NCBI GenBank assembly: GCA_037952775.1
Contig: JBANAY010000003.1
Coordinates: 27,838,001 to 27,902,000, forward strand
Source of the DNA: Clonostachys chloroleuca
Lineage: Eukaryota > Ascomycota > Sordariomycetes > Hypocreales > Bionectriaceae
Reading direction: 5' to 3'
Length of the DNA stretch: 64,000 bases
Each line of letters opens with the position of its first letter. The stretch's first letter is position 1. Of the stretch, positions 30,781-42,303 are shown one piece after another. The translations under genes and the position numbers were made by a program. The notes beneath the pieces are model-generated. The model was not told the origin of the DNA. It saw nothing but the letters and a program-made list of their open reading frames with translations, and searched no databases.

Positions 30781-32183
30781 ATGTCGTGGACTGCATCTGC
30801 GATTCCCGAGCAGGAATTCTGCGAGCCGTTGCATGATCTCGAGTCGAAAGCAGAAAAACTGGCGGAAAAGATTGGCCAAAGCAAACACTTCATTGCCTTT
30901 ACCGGAGCAGGCATCTCGACATCAGCTGGTGCGTGAATCGTGAATCATCCAAAACCAACTATTCATCAACCTAGGGTTTATGAATTTCTAATTTCATCCG
31001 CCAGGCATTCCTGATTTTCGCGGACCTGATGGAAACTGGACTCTCAGAGCCCAGGGCAAGACAAGAACCGGCCCAACGACCAATGCCCTCCAAGCGATCC
31101 CAACTTTGACGCATATGGCCCTCGTCGAGCTACAGAATCGAGGGTTTCTGAAATATCTGATCAGCCAAAACTGTGATGGCTTACATCGCAGAAGTGGCAT
31201 CTTGCCGGTTTGTTGGCTCATTGAATATTCTAAGGCAGTGCAGAGGCTCACACAAACAGGAGCATTTATCGGAGCTCCATGGCAATAGTAACCGTGAATA
31301 CTGCAAGAGCTGCGGAAAGGACTACATCCGAGGTACGAATAGAATATCCTGTGTTTGCACGGTCCCTCGCTCCAAAATACTCACGTAATTAATAAACGAT
31401 ACGATAGATTTCCGTGCAGTGGCGACCTACGAAAAATCAGACTGGAATCACCGGACCGGACGCAAGTGCACGTGTGGTGATGATCTCTATGACAGCATCA
31501 TAAATTTCGGCGAATCTCTGCCAGAGATCCCGCTGGACTTGGCACACCACCATGCCAAATTGACTGATCTTTGCCTGGTCCTCGGCTCCTCGCTCACCGT
31601 GACGCCTGCCAATGAGATTCCCGAATCTGTCGCTCTTCGTCGGTCCAGGCGATCCCTAGAGCCGTCTCTAGTCATTTGTAACCTGCAGAAGACGCCGCAG
31701 GATCATCTTTCGCAGATACGAGTGTTTTCGAAAACGGACGACTTGATGGCCAGAGTGATGGATAAACTGGGAGTCGCCGTCCCGCCTTTTATTCTCCGAA
31801 GACGAATCAACATCACAGTAGAGCAAAACGAGCGAGGAAAATGCCAAGTCAATGTTCTAGGGGTCGATACTGACGGCACGCCAGTGTCGTTTCTTCGAAG
31901 CGTCAGACTTCTCACTCACCGCCGCCTTTTGACGAGGGAACCATTTTGTTTTACGCCACATGGGGGCATCGAGACGGGGACAAAACTGGAATTTGAGTTT
32001 GAGTTTATGGGTCATTACTGCGAGCCCAAGTTGATACTCACGCACGAGTATAGCGACGATGTTGTCAAGAGTTTGTACCTGCTCGAATACGACCCTAGCA
32101 CTGGACGGTGGACTGTTGCAAAGGACGGAGGGGGTTGCAAAATGAATGATCATTCAACGGAGAAATACAAGTCTCGTGCGTAG
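30781..32183 (+). CDS. NAD-dependent sirtuin deacylase, SIRT6/7 type
   Basis: Four exons, 30781-30928, 31005-31207, 31260-31332 and 31408-32183, with introns of 76, 52 and 75 bp, give 399 residues with exact phases. Sirtuin motifs are complete: [17 protein letters not shown] at 40-56 binds NAD, QNCDGLH at 104-110, and ELHGN with the catalytic His124. The zinc ribbon is CKSC at 132-135 with CTC at 162-164, followed by [15 protein letters not shown], then [15 protein letters not shown]. The short zinc ribbon and the D-I-N-F-G-E-S-L-P phrase place it with the SIRT6/SIRT7 (class IV) group, usually chromatin deacylases in the nucleus. After about residue 280 comes a 120-residue beta-rich extension ([18 protein letters not shown]...) that is also present in animal SIRT7-like proteins only in part. 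It converges on the WW-protein gene 116 bases away. Confidence 0.9.
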
Positions 32184-32299
32184 ATTTCAACGGCAAGCCA
32201 AGCTCACATTGCGACAGAAATAGCTCAATTGTATCATTAACGCTTGTCATCTAAATCGTGCTTCTATAATTGGTATCATATCATTCATCACCCGTCTCC

Positions 32300-33358
32300 T
32301 CAATCGTGACGCCCTTCTTTGTTCTTATTTTTCAACCGATCCTTCACCATCCCACTTATCGCACCGAGATGTGCCTCCGCGTTCCCCCACCTCACCTTCT
32401 TGGGAGGAGGGCCTGAAGGTGCTGGGTACTTGTTGGGTTGGCCGCTGGCAGAGACGTGAGAATTGAGCTTGTTGGTGAGTTTGTCAAACATGTTCCCACC
32501 AGACTGCGGGCGAGCTGGAAGCTCGGGGCGAATCTCATCGTCTGGACCGTAATAATCGTGATACTCTGGTCGTGACTCGCGTCCGCCATGACGACCGGAT
32601 GGTCTTGAGCTGTTCCGTGCGTCCTCCTCTGCTTGTAACCTGGCCGCCATAGCAGCATCGCTGTCTATCGCCCCGCCTTGCAACCTTGCAGCCAGAGCAG
32701 CGTCGCTCTCCATCGTGCTGTTCTTAACTCCGCCGTTCTGCAGTCTAGCTGCTAATGCCGCGTCGCTCTCTATCGTCCCATTCTGAAGCCTGGCCGCAAG
32801 GGCCGCGTCACTTTCATAAGTCCCGTTTTGCAGGCTGGCCGCCAGAGCTGCGTCGTTCTCTAGTGATTGATTCTGGAGTCGGGCTGCTAGAGCAGCATCG
32901 CTGTTTTCTGATTCATTTTGAAGTCTCAAGGCCAGGGCCGCGTCGCTTTCCAGCGAGTGGATTTGGCTGTGAATGCCGCTCGGTGTGTGGGAGTTTTCCT
33001 CAGCCTGCAACCTCGCGGCAAGCTCGGCATCCTGGTCATATTGTGACAGGTTTGGCGACTCATGAGGGGATAAAACAGGGGTTGTCTAGCGTTAGAATTA
33101 GCATCGATCAGCGTCTGGGTGAGGGCTTTAGGGAGAATAATTCATACCCCAGGGAACTGCCATTGTGAAGTTCCTGTTTCGATATTTGCAAAATACCTGA
33201 GGCCGGTCAGCGGGAGCCAGTACAAGACGGACAGAATAGAAGACTGGGGCGTACCATGCGTTGTAGTTGGTGTCCCATTCTGCAATCCAGCCGGCTGGCA
33301 GCGGCGGCATTCCAGGGGGCGGAGCCCAGTTCACATTAGTAGGGGGCAGGTTCTGCAT
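32300..33358 (-). CDS. WW-domain protein with eight DAALAxxLQ repeats
   Basis: Three exons on the minus strand, 33358-33255, 33196-33148 and 33085-32300, with introns of 58 and 62 bp, give 312 residues with exact phases. A WW domain spans residues 20-51 (LPAGWIAEWDTNYNAWYFA, NIETGTSQWQFPG), split by the first intron between its two tryptophan halves. From about residue 68 to 190 follow eight units of the form [E/D]-x-D-A-x-[L/M]-A-x-x-L-Q. The C-terminal third is proline- and charge-rich (PEYHDYYGPDDEIRPELPARP, SGPPPKKVRWGN). WW domains bind proline motifs such as PPxY. The repeats resemble the MIU ubiquitin-binding motif, so a role as ubiquitin-linked adaptor is proposed but unproven. The cell location is unknown; there is no signal or membrane segment. 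Confidence 0.82.
32621..33040 (-). repeat. Eight-unit protein repeat within the WW-protein gene
   Basis: Units read DQDAELAARLQ, ESDAALALRLQ, NSDAALAARLQ, ENDAALAASLQ, ESDAALAARLQ (three times, with spacers) and DSDAAMAARLQ. Spacing is 15 residues in the centre, with longer gaps near the ends. The DNA copies differ at synonymous sites, so the protein pattern rather than the DNA is conserved. Confidence 0.85.
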
Positions 33359-34052
33359 TTTGATGTATTTGTATTTGGATGAGACGGAGAAGAAATATGC
33401 AATAGAGCCACGAGAATGTCAGTGTGGCAGCAACAGAGAGTGAGTGTATCGTATATAAGTACAGTCGGTGTGGCTCAACCAACGCCGCGTCTAGACCGAC
33501 ACATCATCAGTGCCGTCGTCGTCATCGCTCATGCAGCGCATCACAGTCCAGCGAGGCGGAGTCTTTTCTATCGCCCCATCGAGTCTCTGTATTGCCACAT
33601 TGCATACCAGGATGATGCCGATGCTGCGGGGGCTGTGCTCGGCCACTCCACAGACGCATGTCAAGCCAGCCCTGCCGAGAATTAAATTAACGACCAGAGG
33701 ATCGATCGTTACGATGGCTTTTGTCTAAAGTATGATATTGCCATCTCTTGGCCTTAATGGAGTCCGTGTGACACTCTCTCACGCGCGTCGCAGCACCAGC
33801 ACATCACGAAGCCGTTTCATGCTGAATTTAATTAAACCTAATACTAGTTCTCACTATGTCCCATCATTTAGTATTTTTTCTCAAATATATAAGATCGTGA
33901 GAAAATATTCTACCCCTCACTCCTCCATATTGACCCCGTATATTCGAACAAATATGCAACCACCATTTTATAGCTTTTCGGATCTGATGAATCACGATAA
34001 AACCAATCGTGTAAAAGCTCTAGCCTAACCCTTTCCTCCTTTCCTCTTATGC
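33359..34052. other. Intergenic, no gene seen
   Basis: Promoter of the WW-protein gene (minus) and 3' side of the DHA1 gene (minus). Short frames only. Confidence 0.5.
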
Positions 34053-35685
34053 TCAGTTGCTATTCCCACGCTCCTTTTCCGCCGCCTTTGCATTCCTCCA
34101 CCTCTGTCCTCTAGCTAGCACCAACCATAGAAGCAGTGTCCCGGCCGCCCAAACACCTGAGACGAATACTGAAGTCCATCCGATACTCAAACGGTCAATC
34201 ACTGGCGTCCCGATCGCAGCGGCTCCGGCACCCGTGAGGCAACGCGCAAGGTTGTTCGCCGCGACTGCGGTTGCAGGCGACTCGGCGTGCAAATCCACAA
34301 TCAGAGTATTCAAATTGTTCAATGCCCCGGAGAAAGATACAGCCAGAAAGAACAGTGAGACTTCGATGCCAGCTAGAGAAAGCTGTTTATCCATAACCCA
34401 TCCGTATATTACCAGCATTGCGCAAGCGACGTATGTCAAAGGTAATGTGACCTCCAGGCGAATCCTTTCAATGGGGAGGGACTTCAGATCTTGCTGATGC
34501 TTCTTATCCCATTCCAATCCTGCCTTTTTCATATGGCGCCGGAAGTTCCAGTCCATCAAATAACCGCCCGTGTACCGGTAGCAGATGGTGCCGAGGCCCA
34601 GAGGTAGAAAACACAAGCCGACAATGACCGACGAGTAGCCAAAGCGGGCTGAAAGCTCAGTTGAAAGGGTTGTGAGCACGATGTAAAAGCCTCCGTACAT
34701 AATTGCGCCAAACCCAAGCAAGGTCCCTGTTGTCTTATCCCCGAACAATATCAGAGAGGCAAAAGGATTGGGTCGCTTTCGTTTTGGCTTTTCTGTCGCA
34801 GAAGTCGGCACTGTGCCATCTTGACCTTTGCCGTGGCGTTGTTTCAGAAACCCAACCAAAGACATATTCCACCACGGCGGAGGGACACTCCCATTTCCGA
34901 CAACATTTCTACAGGTCTCGGGCAATATGGCGAAGACCAACAGGAACAATACACCGGACAGAATCGTGAGGAACCAAAAAATTGAGCGCCAGCCGAGATA
35001 GTGGTCAAGTAGTCCGCCAATAACGGGCCCCAGAGTAGGTCCAAGAGTCACGCCCATAGCAGCGTATCCAAGATATTTTCCTCGTTCTGCCCGCGTCACC
35101 ATGTCGGCGGCAGTAGCACTACCCAGGGCGATCGTGGCGCTACTACCGCAGCTTTGGACGCATCGAAGGACAAGCAGGACTGTGTAACTATTCTGCAACG
35201 CTAGGCCAATATTGGCGGCGAGGTAGATGACACAGCATATTACATATGCTGGCCGGCGGCCATAGGAATCGGAGAAATTGCCAATGAAGGACGGCGCAAT
35301 GCCTTGAAAGATCTAGCCGATTGTAAGAGTGTGGTCTGGCGGTTGTATGTCGATGCATCAGACTTACCAGATAAGTTGTTACTGTCAGATTTACAAGTGA
35401 AATAGATACTTGCAATGAATCCGCAATCGAGGTGAGAGCCGGTAGATAAACCGAACCTGATAGGGGAGATATAATGGCCAGGAATGACACGAGGACAATG
35501 ATCGAGGCTTTTTCACGGGCAGAGAAAATGGTGTATGGTGCCTCAGAAGCTTCTTCTGAAAGAGGGACTCTCTTTTCTTCCATCTTATGAGTGGAAGATA
35601 GATCTGCAGCATCCCCTGGCTTCTCGGGATGGTGTGTCGTTTTCTCTTCACCGGGATCGCTACTCTGCACTCCGTCTACTGGCAT
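34053..35685 (-). CDS. DHA1-family MFS drug:proton antiporter
   Basis: Two exons on the minus strand, 35685-35368 and 35312-34053, with intron 35313-35367 (GTAAGT...GCTAG), give 525 residues. A hydrophilic N-terminus of about 60 residues (DPGEEKTTHHPEKPGD) precedes twelve predicted membrane helices. MFS motif A, GNFSDSYGRRPA, is at 117-128, interrupted in the DNA only ten residues after the intron. The antiporter motif C, GVTLGPTLGPVIGGLL, marks the DHA1 (12-TM) drug:H+ group, close to yeast Qdr/Dtr-type carriers. Such plasma-membrane proteins export toxic compounds, polyamines or small metabolites. A basic cytoplasmic loop (EKPKRKRPNPF) lies between helices 6 and 7. The neighbouring HSL-type hydrolase is on the same strand upstream, 458 bases away, a possible detoxification pair. 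Confidence 0.9.
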
Positions 35686-36143
35686 GATGGCGTATCGTTC
35701 TGTATGGCGCTCACTTTAGATAGAAAAATAATAAATTTGAGAGCTGATATTATTTCCTTTTTCTTCCCCTTGTAGATTCGAATAATTCAATGAACGTAAG
35801 TAAAAGGCAGGCCAGCGATCTGTTGATGATATATCTCCAAGTTTGCCGATTCGGTGCCGAGGATACGTGTTGCTTGGACAGAACGTGCTAGAGATACACT
35901 AGAATCATGGGAAGATAAGTATCTTTCTGAGTAGTTTATTCTTTATTTAATTCTAATTAGTATAATTAATACAGTATAACGGGTCTATTAAAGGGAGGTA
36001 ATATCATCTTCCGCACTAGATAAAGAACAAAATACGCAAGACACCTGATGAAAAGAAAAATCAAAATCGAATCACCATTTGTGCTTTATGCCAAACAATG
36101 CCGCATCGAGTTACTAGAAAGTCACGGGCCATCCTCTCAGTAT
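35686..36143. other. Intergenic, promoter of the DHA1 gene
   Basis: A/T-rich stretch at 35930-36000. No gene seen. Confidence 0.5.
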
Positions 36144-37046
36144 CTATGACTTATCGGTGGGTTGGAGGAGCCACGCGGTCATTTTGGCGACGGCCACCTT
36201 GGCTTCCGGGATGGGCCAGATATGCATCATCCCCTTGGCGAAGAAGAACTCAACATCCACACCCTTCTCCCTCGCCTTGTCGGCGAATATCCTCGTGTCC
36301 GGGGTGAGCAGGTCAGCCCCTCCTGCGAGAATCAGCATGGGAGGCAGACCACCCAGCTTGCCGTAGATGGGGCTGAGTCGCGGATCGTTGGTGGCCAGGT
36401 CCGGGCAGACGAGGTTCGCCATTTCCTTAACGACCGGCACGTCGAGCCACGGGTCGGACTTGGCGGCGGCGTGCAGATCCGGGTTGGCCAGACCGTAGTC
36501 TAGGGCCGGCGAGATGAGCACCAGCCTTGATGCGGTGGGCTGGTCGGCGTCGAGCCCCTGGCGAGTCAAGACCACAGTCATTGAGCCTCCGGCAGAGTCC
36601 CAGCCGCACCAGAAGGGTTTGCCTTGTGTCGCGGTCGCGGCGAGCTCGTTGTGTATGGGTCCGACGGCTTCGTAGATGGCCAAGAGCTTGGTTTCGGGAG
36701 CCAGGGGATAGATGGGCACCACGACTGTGGCATTGAGGCTCTCTGTGAGGGTGGCAACCAGGCCCCAGTGCTCGGGGGTCATGTCGAAGATGAACCCGCC
36801 GCCATGGAGGTAAAGTAGGGTGGCCTTGGTGAGCGAGTCTGACTTAGGAGACAGATTGTGGACGGCTTGGCCAGACTGCTGCTTCTCCTCGATGTTTAGC
36901 TTGCCCTGGAGCTTTTTGGGAGGCGCAGGGTCCCGTGTCCGGCGGTCATTGTCTACGGCCTTGCGCAGGTTCTCGGCGGAGGAGCATATTCTCTTGCCCG
37001 TGAACCAGAGGACCCAGCTGATGAGATGGCTTTGGATACTGGGCAT
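36144..37046 (-). CDS. HSL-type alpha/beta hydrolase (esterase)
   Basis: Single exon of 300 residues. Oxyanion motif HGGG is at 81-84, preceded by LLYL. The nucleophile is Ser151 in GWDSAGG (the family usually has GDSAGG; Trp before Asp is a mild variant). The acid is Asp245 in AGGADLLTPD and the base His275 in GMMHIWP. This is the hormone-sensitive-lipase fold (PF07859), whose fungal members hydrolyse small esters or lactones of xenobiotics and secondary metabolites. A hydrophobic segment SHLISWVLWFTG at residues 6-17 could be a membrane anchor or just buried; no cleavable signal is clear. The gene lies upstream of, and on the same strand as, the DHA1 efflux gene. Confidence 0.85.
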   Translation of the reverse strand: MPSIQSHLISWVLWFTGKRICSSAENLRKAVDNDRRTRDPAPPKKLQGKLNIEEKQQSGQAVHNLSPKSDSLTKATLLYLHGGGFIFDMTPEHWGLVATLTESLNATVVVPIYPLAPETKLLAIYEAVGPIHNELAATATQGKPFWCGWDSAGGSMTVVLTRQGLDADQPTASRLVLISPALDYGLANPDLHAAAKSDPWLDVPVVKEMANLVCPDLATNDPRLSPIYGKLGGLPPMLILAGGADLLTPDTRIFADKAREKGVDVEFFFAKGMMHIWPIPEAKVAVAKMTAWLLQPTDKS

Positions 37047-37849
37047 TATGACGGGTGCCGTTTGAGCAGATGGTCTTGAGTTTGTCTAGCTTGAGAATGG
37101 ATAGCAGCTGATTTAAACCGGCTGTCCTAAGCCTTATTACAAGCGAGCCATCTACTATGTACCGATATATAACTCAAGCTGGCGTACAAGTTACCTTCTT
37201 AGGTAATGTCTAGTCTCGGCGCTTTTAGAATACGGTTTCGCTTCGTTCGAGCCCGTTCTCCAGTTCAGATACCCCTTCACCCAATGGCCCTGCTATAAGT
37301 AGCTTGAGATATAGCAATTTCCTCGCTAGCAGTCTATTTAACCCTTCTAAGGTGGTCCATGAGTGGCATGAACCGTTAAAGCTAATACTCGAATGATACA
37401 TGTGTACATTAACTCAACCTACCTAATCGACAATAAACTGAGAACTGATTCGTCGTCGCTCAGTCGACTTCTGTGATCGCCTTAACGCCCTTCAGCCGCT
37501 GCCGTGTTGGGAACCATGCCAGTCTAGTCGCTTTTAGTCTCCTAATGGCGCCTAACCCCATGTTTCTCTTCTCAAGGTCCTGCTTCCGCGCGGTCTAGGC
37601 TACCCCTAGGGATGTCACTCAAGTCTCCTGGACTATTTTGGTGGTTACGTGCGTGGCTTGTAAGCGAGATAGGAGAGTGATATAAGATATCTTGCTGCCC
37701 TGTGGCCCTCTCCCCGATGGGACCTCTGGCCGTCAAGATTCTATCAGTCCTAAAGCCCACCTGATGGGGTCTAAATTGCGGGCTAAAGTAATTTTTATTT
37801 CTCATATTACCCAGTTGCAGATATCCCATATCAAAATCCGACAGCCATT
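37047..37849. other. Intergenic, no gene seen
   Basis: Between the divergent hydrolase and rhodopsin-like genes; likely holds both promoters. No frame of interest. Confidence 0.5.
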
Positions 37850-39220
37850 ATGAAAATCGGTAATCGTGGACCACCGCTCCAAGTAGTCTGCTACGTTTTC
37901 GGCGTTCTGGCCTTCGTGGTTACCCTGCTTCGATGCTATGTTCGACTTTACCTGGTTAAATCTTTTGGAGTAGACGACTATTTCATGGTCCTCGTATTGG
38001 TGAGACCCCGGAGAAGAAGACGCCTCATATCGGGTGGATCTGATCGCTAACTGTATCATCTGCCCGTAGGTTCTCTTTATCGCGTTTGTAGCCAGCGCTC
38101 TGGTAGGAGTACACTTTGGCGCTGGACGCCATCTCACAGACATCTTGCCCCAGGTAAAAATAAAACATGCGATTCAGGTATGCGTTGAACCCCTAAACAT
38201 ACTGCTATTCTCTTTCACGCTGATCTGGGTACCCAGTGCTGGTGGTTCTGTTATCTCTGGTATTGTCTTTCCATCACGGCAGTCAAGATATCTATTTGCT
38301 AGTTTCTCCTGCGAGTCATTGTGAAGAGAATACACCTCTGGATCGTCTACTTTGTGCTGGGCCTCAACATTACATCCGGAGTCGCCTTCTTCTTTATTAC
38401 ACTGCTGCAGTGCAAGCCTGTCTACGCCTTTTGGGATAGGGAGGTCCCCGGAGACTGTCTCGGCATGGATGCGGTCATCGCCGTGACATATGTCTACGGC
38501 GCCTGTGGTATCATCTGCGACTTTACCTGCACAGTACTACCCATGGTCATCATCTGGGGCTTGAATATGAATAAGTGGTCGAAATGGGTGCTCATGCCTA
38601 TCATGACACTAGCATGCGTGTAGGTTTCTCCCGAAATGCTGAACATTGCTGGTTCATCGAGAGATCTAACAGTAGAGACAGGGCAAGCGCCGCCACGGTC
38701 GTGCGATTCGTCTACTGCAAAGATGCCAAGTACCCGGATTTTCTCTGTATGTGCTCACCTTTTCTCTTCTTCTTGGGGCTTATGAGCCAATGTACTCGAC
38801 AATAATTTTAATTTTTTTTGCTAATGTTTTTCCGTAGACGCAACGATCAACATCGTGATTTGGTCAACCATCGAACAAGGCGTTGCCATCATGGCGGGCA
38901 GCCTTGCAACCCTCTGCCCTCTGCTACGACAGGTTGCCCAGAATCGAGGCTTTTCCTCGACCGGCCCTTCTGAGCTCAAAGACACGAGAGAAAACAATTC
39001 ACGATTTAAAGACGGGACTGGGTCAAGGAACAAGCTTGCTTCGCGAAATAACGACCAGTTTGCTTTGGGAGTAATGGAGAGTCAGGGGAACCGCCGCTCG
39101 CCAAACAGTCATCCTCATGGGGAAAGACGGGAGCCCTGGGATAACGAGAGTGAGGAGGAACCGACTCAAGGACTTGGGAAAGGCCAAGATCACACGGTCC
39201 TGTCGACTGCTCATGTTTGA
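37850..39220 (+). pseudogene. Fungal rhodopsin-like (SAT4-type) membrane protein with internal stop
   Basis: Five exons, 37850-37999, 38070-38177, 38237-38619, 38682-38746 and 38838-39220, with introns of 70, 59, 62, 91 bp, keep phase throughout and give 362 codons. Codon 108 (38300-38302) is TAG, in the middle of a helix (KISIC-stop-FLLRVIVKR) where the family has an aromatic residue; no alternative splice removes it cleanly. Family features are GVDDYFMVLVL, GVHFGAGRHLTDILPQ, CWWFCYLWYC, LQCKPVYAFWD, CTVLPMVIIW and IWSTIEQGVAIMAGSLATL, matching the fungal seven-TM rhodopsin-like domain (PF20684, formerly DUF3328-like SAT4). Members are often near secondary-metabolite or pathogenicity loci; their job is unknown. 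Either a single TAC-to-TAG type nonsense mutation in an otherwise intact gene, or a sequencing error. Confidence 0.75.
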
Positions 39221-39767
39221 AATATAATCACCTAGAGTGGGAAGAAGATAGTTTCGGATCGTGATTCATTATGCGGGGAATGAACATTTGAGCTCGTGTC
39301 TATACTAGCTTATTGACACGCTATAGTTAAGACGAGTATCTCATAACCTCTTATACAACTTCCTAAGCCGCGCACTCGCCACTATAAATAGTACCTTCTA
39401 CATAGCCCTTCTATTGTCCTACTATAGCTAAATAGCTAGATTATATAATACATCATGGTCGCTGTGATCGGGTGCATTCTCCTGTGTCAATGCACTCTTA
39501 CGATCAATTGATTGCATCTCGTCCAGTGCGGTTGTCACGGCTCCCACAAGGCGTCCATACACCAACATCCTGCTAGGTTCCACTGTCTAATGCCGTGAGC
39601 CAAGAGAAAAGGCCAGATGATGACGTGTTCTTTATCTAATGCACCCCTGCGCAATTGGTTAATATGCAGCCCTGAGACAAGCACGAAACTTCAGGTTGGC
39701 TTCGCAATCCACCAACTAACTCAACTCTCGATACATCATCTTCACATCACAAGATAAGCAGGCCGCC
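39221..39767. other. Intergenic, promoter of the second HET gene
   Basis: No gene seen. It holds an ATTGGTT element near 39653 and a leader before the HET start. Confidence 0.5.
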
Positions 39768-42167
39768 ATGCCTAGGATACCACCGCCTCGGAGCACCAGC
39801 ACGATATTTTACGTGTATGGACCATCTACTAAATATCCAACCCCTCGCGCGACCTCAGCAAGATGTAGCCTCTGCCTTGTCTTTGAGCAAGATTTTGTAC
39901 GGCGGGATATCTTTGATCCCCCTGGAACGGAAAGTGACAGTTTCACATACTATATCCACCATAAGAATTGGGAGTTACTTAAGCAGTCCGTTGGCAATGG
40001 ATGCAAATTATGCAAGCTATTGTATAATGGCTATCTCCATACACGCCACGAACGGCGATCAGCGAAGCAAGAAAGTGATTCGCTGCAGGATACCGAGTCC
40101 AAACTATCGAAATCACTAGGCATCGAGACACCAGGAACTTTCGTCTTCCATGTCCCCTACGACTATTACGAACTCTCTGGGCCTCTTCGGATATTCTTCT
40201 GTCACACGGACATGTTCGAGGAATCGACACTCGAGGCAGTTTCACGGCATGACAGTTCCGCTATGGCAGAATTTGCCATTGCTGCAAATCCCGGTGAGTC
40301 TTGGTAAACCAGAAATTGCGGGACAGTTTCTGACACTTTCTGCCCAGATGACCCTTTTTTCTCGGATGAGGAAAGATCATTTTCGCCAGGGAGATTATGT
40401 GCCCCTGAAGCCGATTTCTCTCTAGCAGCGAGTTGGCTCCTCGACTGCCAGAAAAATCACCAATGCCAGGCCACTCATCACACTCCCATCAGCATCAAAC
40501 AGCAGAATCCGACGCGATTACTTCGCCTGCAGCCAAATAAGGGCATGATTAGTCTGATTGACACCATCAACTCTCAACAGTACAACTATATCGCACTCTC
40601 ACATCGCTGGGGTCAATCCAAACCGGCTGTGACCTTGACCAGCAACTTGCACGCCCGGATGGCGGGCATCAAAATCAATACCTTACCACGAACATTTCAA
40701 GACGCAGTTATGGCTACGCATAGGCTCGGTTACGAGCTTATCTGGATTGACTCACTCTGTATCATTCAGGATGATAAAGCAGACTGGGAGAGGGAGTGCC
40801 CCAGAATGTCGGATGTGTATCGAGGAGCGGTCTTGACTATTGCTGGACCGGCGGCCACAGACTCCAGTGCCGGGTTCCTACACAAGAGAGAATTTGTCAC
40901 CAACCAGAAATATGCTCCATGCAAGCTACAAAGCATTAGCGGAAAGGAAAATGACAATGGGGTGCTAACTATATGGTACCCCGGTTGTCACCGAGAACCA
41001 ACAGCAGAGACTGATGTGAGGACACGCCGCCTCAGTGCTCTGGACAGTCAGCCAGACAGCGTCTTGCAAAACCGAGGTTGGATTATGCAGGAATATTTGC
41101 TTTCGAGTCGGCTTCTATATTTCGGATCCTTTCAAATGTATTTCGAATGTGGTCGCGCATCGTGGTTTGAGTCGACATTCCAGTCGAGGAACCCATCCAG
41201 ATATTCCAACCAAGACATGTCGCTCAAGAAATCTCTCAATGATCACGTCGGGGAGTCCGATATCTTGCTGGAAGACTGGCATGAGTTCGTAACGCGCTAT
41301 TCTCTGTGTGCTCTCACGAAGCCAACGGATAAGCTGCCCGCAATCTCCAGCATCGCGCAATCGTTGGACCCTCTAGGCCAGCAAAGCTACTATGCCGGTA
41401 TATGGGGGTCACATCTTCCGAAATCTCTTCTTTGGTTTGTTTCCGATGACACTGAGGATCAGGCACAACAGCCAGATAACAAGCCGGCCAACACAACAGC
41501 CTACATGGCGCCCAGCTGGTCCTGGGCTTCGACAAAGGCGCATGTTCGGTTCATTGCCTTGCAAAGAAGACAGACCTGCCCCATTAGTGTTGTTTCATGC
41601 TCTACCACCCTAAGTGGAGTGGCAACCACTCCTGATCGCTTCGGTTGTGTTAGTGCTGGGAGAATCAGCATCAAGGGAAGGCTCAGCCGCGTGCTGATAA
41701 TCGAAGATGGAAAGGGAAGTAAATTGCTAGCTTGGAAATGGCCATCAGCTTCTCAGTCACAGTACGCCAAACCCTCGGTCAAAGGCATCCATCGAACATC
41801 AGCGGACCAGAAAGGCAAAGCTCCTGCTGGCCTGACATTGTCGGGATGCGGAGAATTCTCTCCTGATAATGCATCAGCATACAAAGCCCACATTTCCAGC
41901 GACGAATGTTCATTTGGGAAATTCAACTCCTTTGTCCAAATAAGCGAGGCAGGCAGGGGGAAGATGAGTATGCTGCCACTTCAGGAAACATTTGCTCTGC
42001 AGGCAGTGATAGGGTCCGGATATACATATAATACTCTTGCTTTGGAGCGAGTACCCAACATGGCAAATACTTTCCGTCGAATAGGATGTATCTCCTTTGG
42101 TATATGGGCATTGGAGCAAATCACCTGGTTTGAAGATCAAGTTCCACAAGCAATTGAGATTGTATAA
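39768..42167 (+). CDS. HET-domain protein with N-terminal Cys pairs
   Basis: Two exons, 39768-40293 and 40348-42167, with intron 40294-40347 (GTGAGT...CAG), give 781 residues. The N-terminus has CSLC at about residues 33-36 and CKLC at 81-84, typical of the large class of fungal HET proteins that begin with such pairs. The HET domain lies at about residues 255-400: YIALSHRWGQ, LIWIDSLCIIQDDKADWERE, YRGAVLTIAG and LQNRGWIMQEYLLS. Further on, APSWSWAS is the second hallmark of this class. No NACHT or WD repeats follow. Role: heterokaryon incompatibility or related programmed death; stand-alone effector-like proteins of this sort are abundant in sordariomycetes and mostly untested. The frame is intact, so it is probably functional. 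Confidence 0.88.
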
Positions 42168-42303
42168 AAAGCTCGACGTAAAATACAAGTCTCTTTTGGT
42201 TCGGTTTGCCATTAAGACCCCAAATGTGATGATATCCGACTGGTAGATCTCTTACATTTAAAAATCCAACGCACACTCAGATCAAAGACTAAGCATCGAA
42301 TAA

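Noticed and set aside
32621..33040. The repeat array in the WW gene as a CRISPR-like array
   Set aside because: Units are in frame with a spliced eukaryotic gene and differ at third positions; no constant spacers or Cas genes.
34057..34497. 146-codon plus-strand frame in the DHA1 gene
   Set aside because: Shadow of the transporter; no family pattern.
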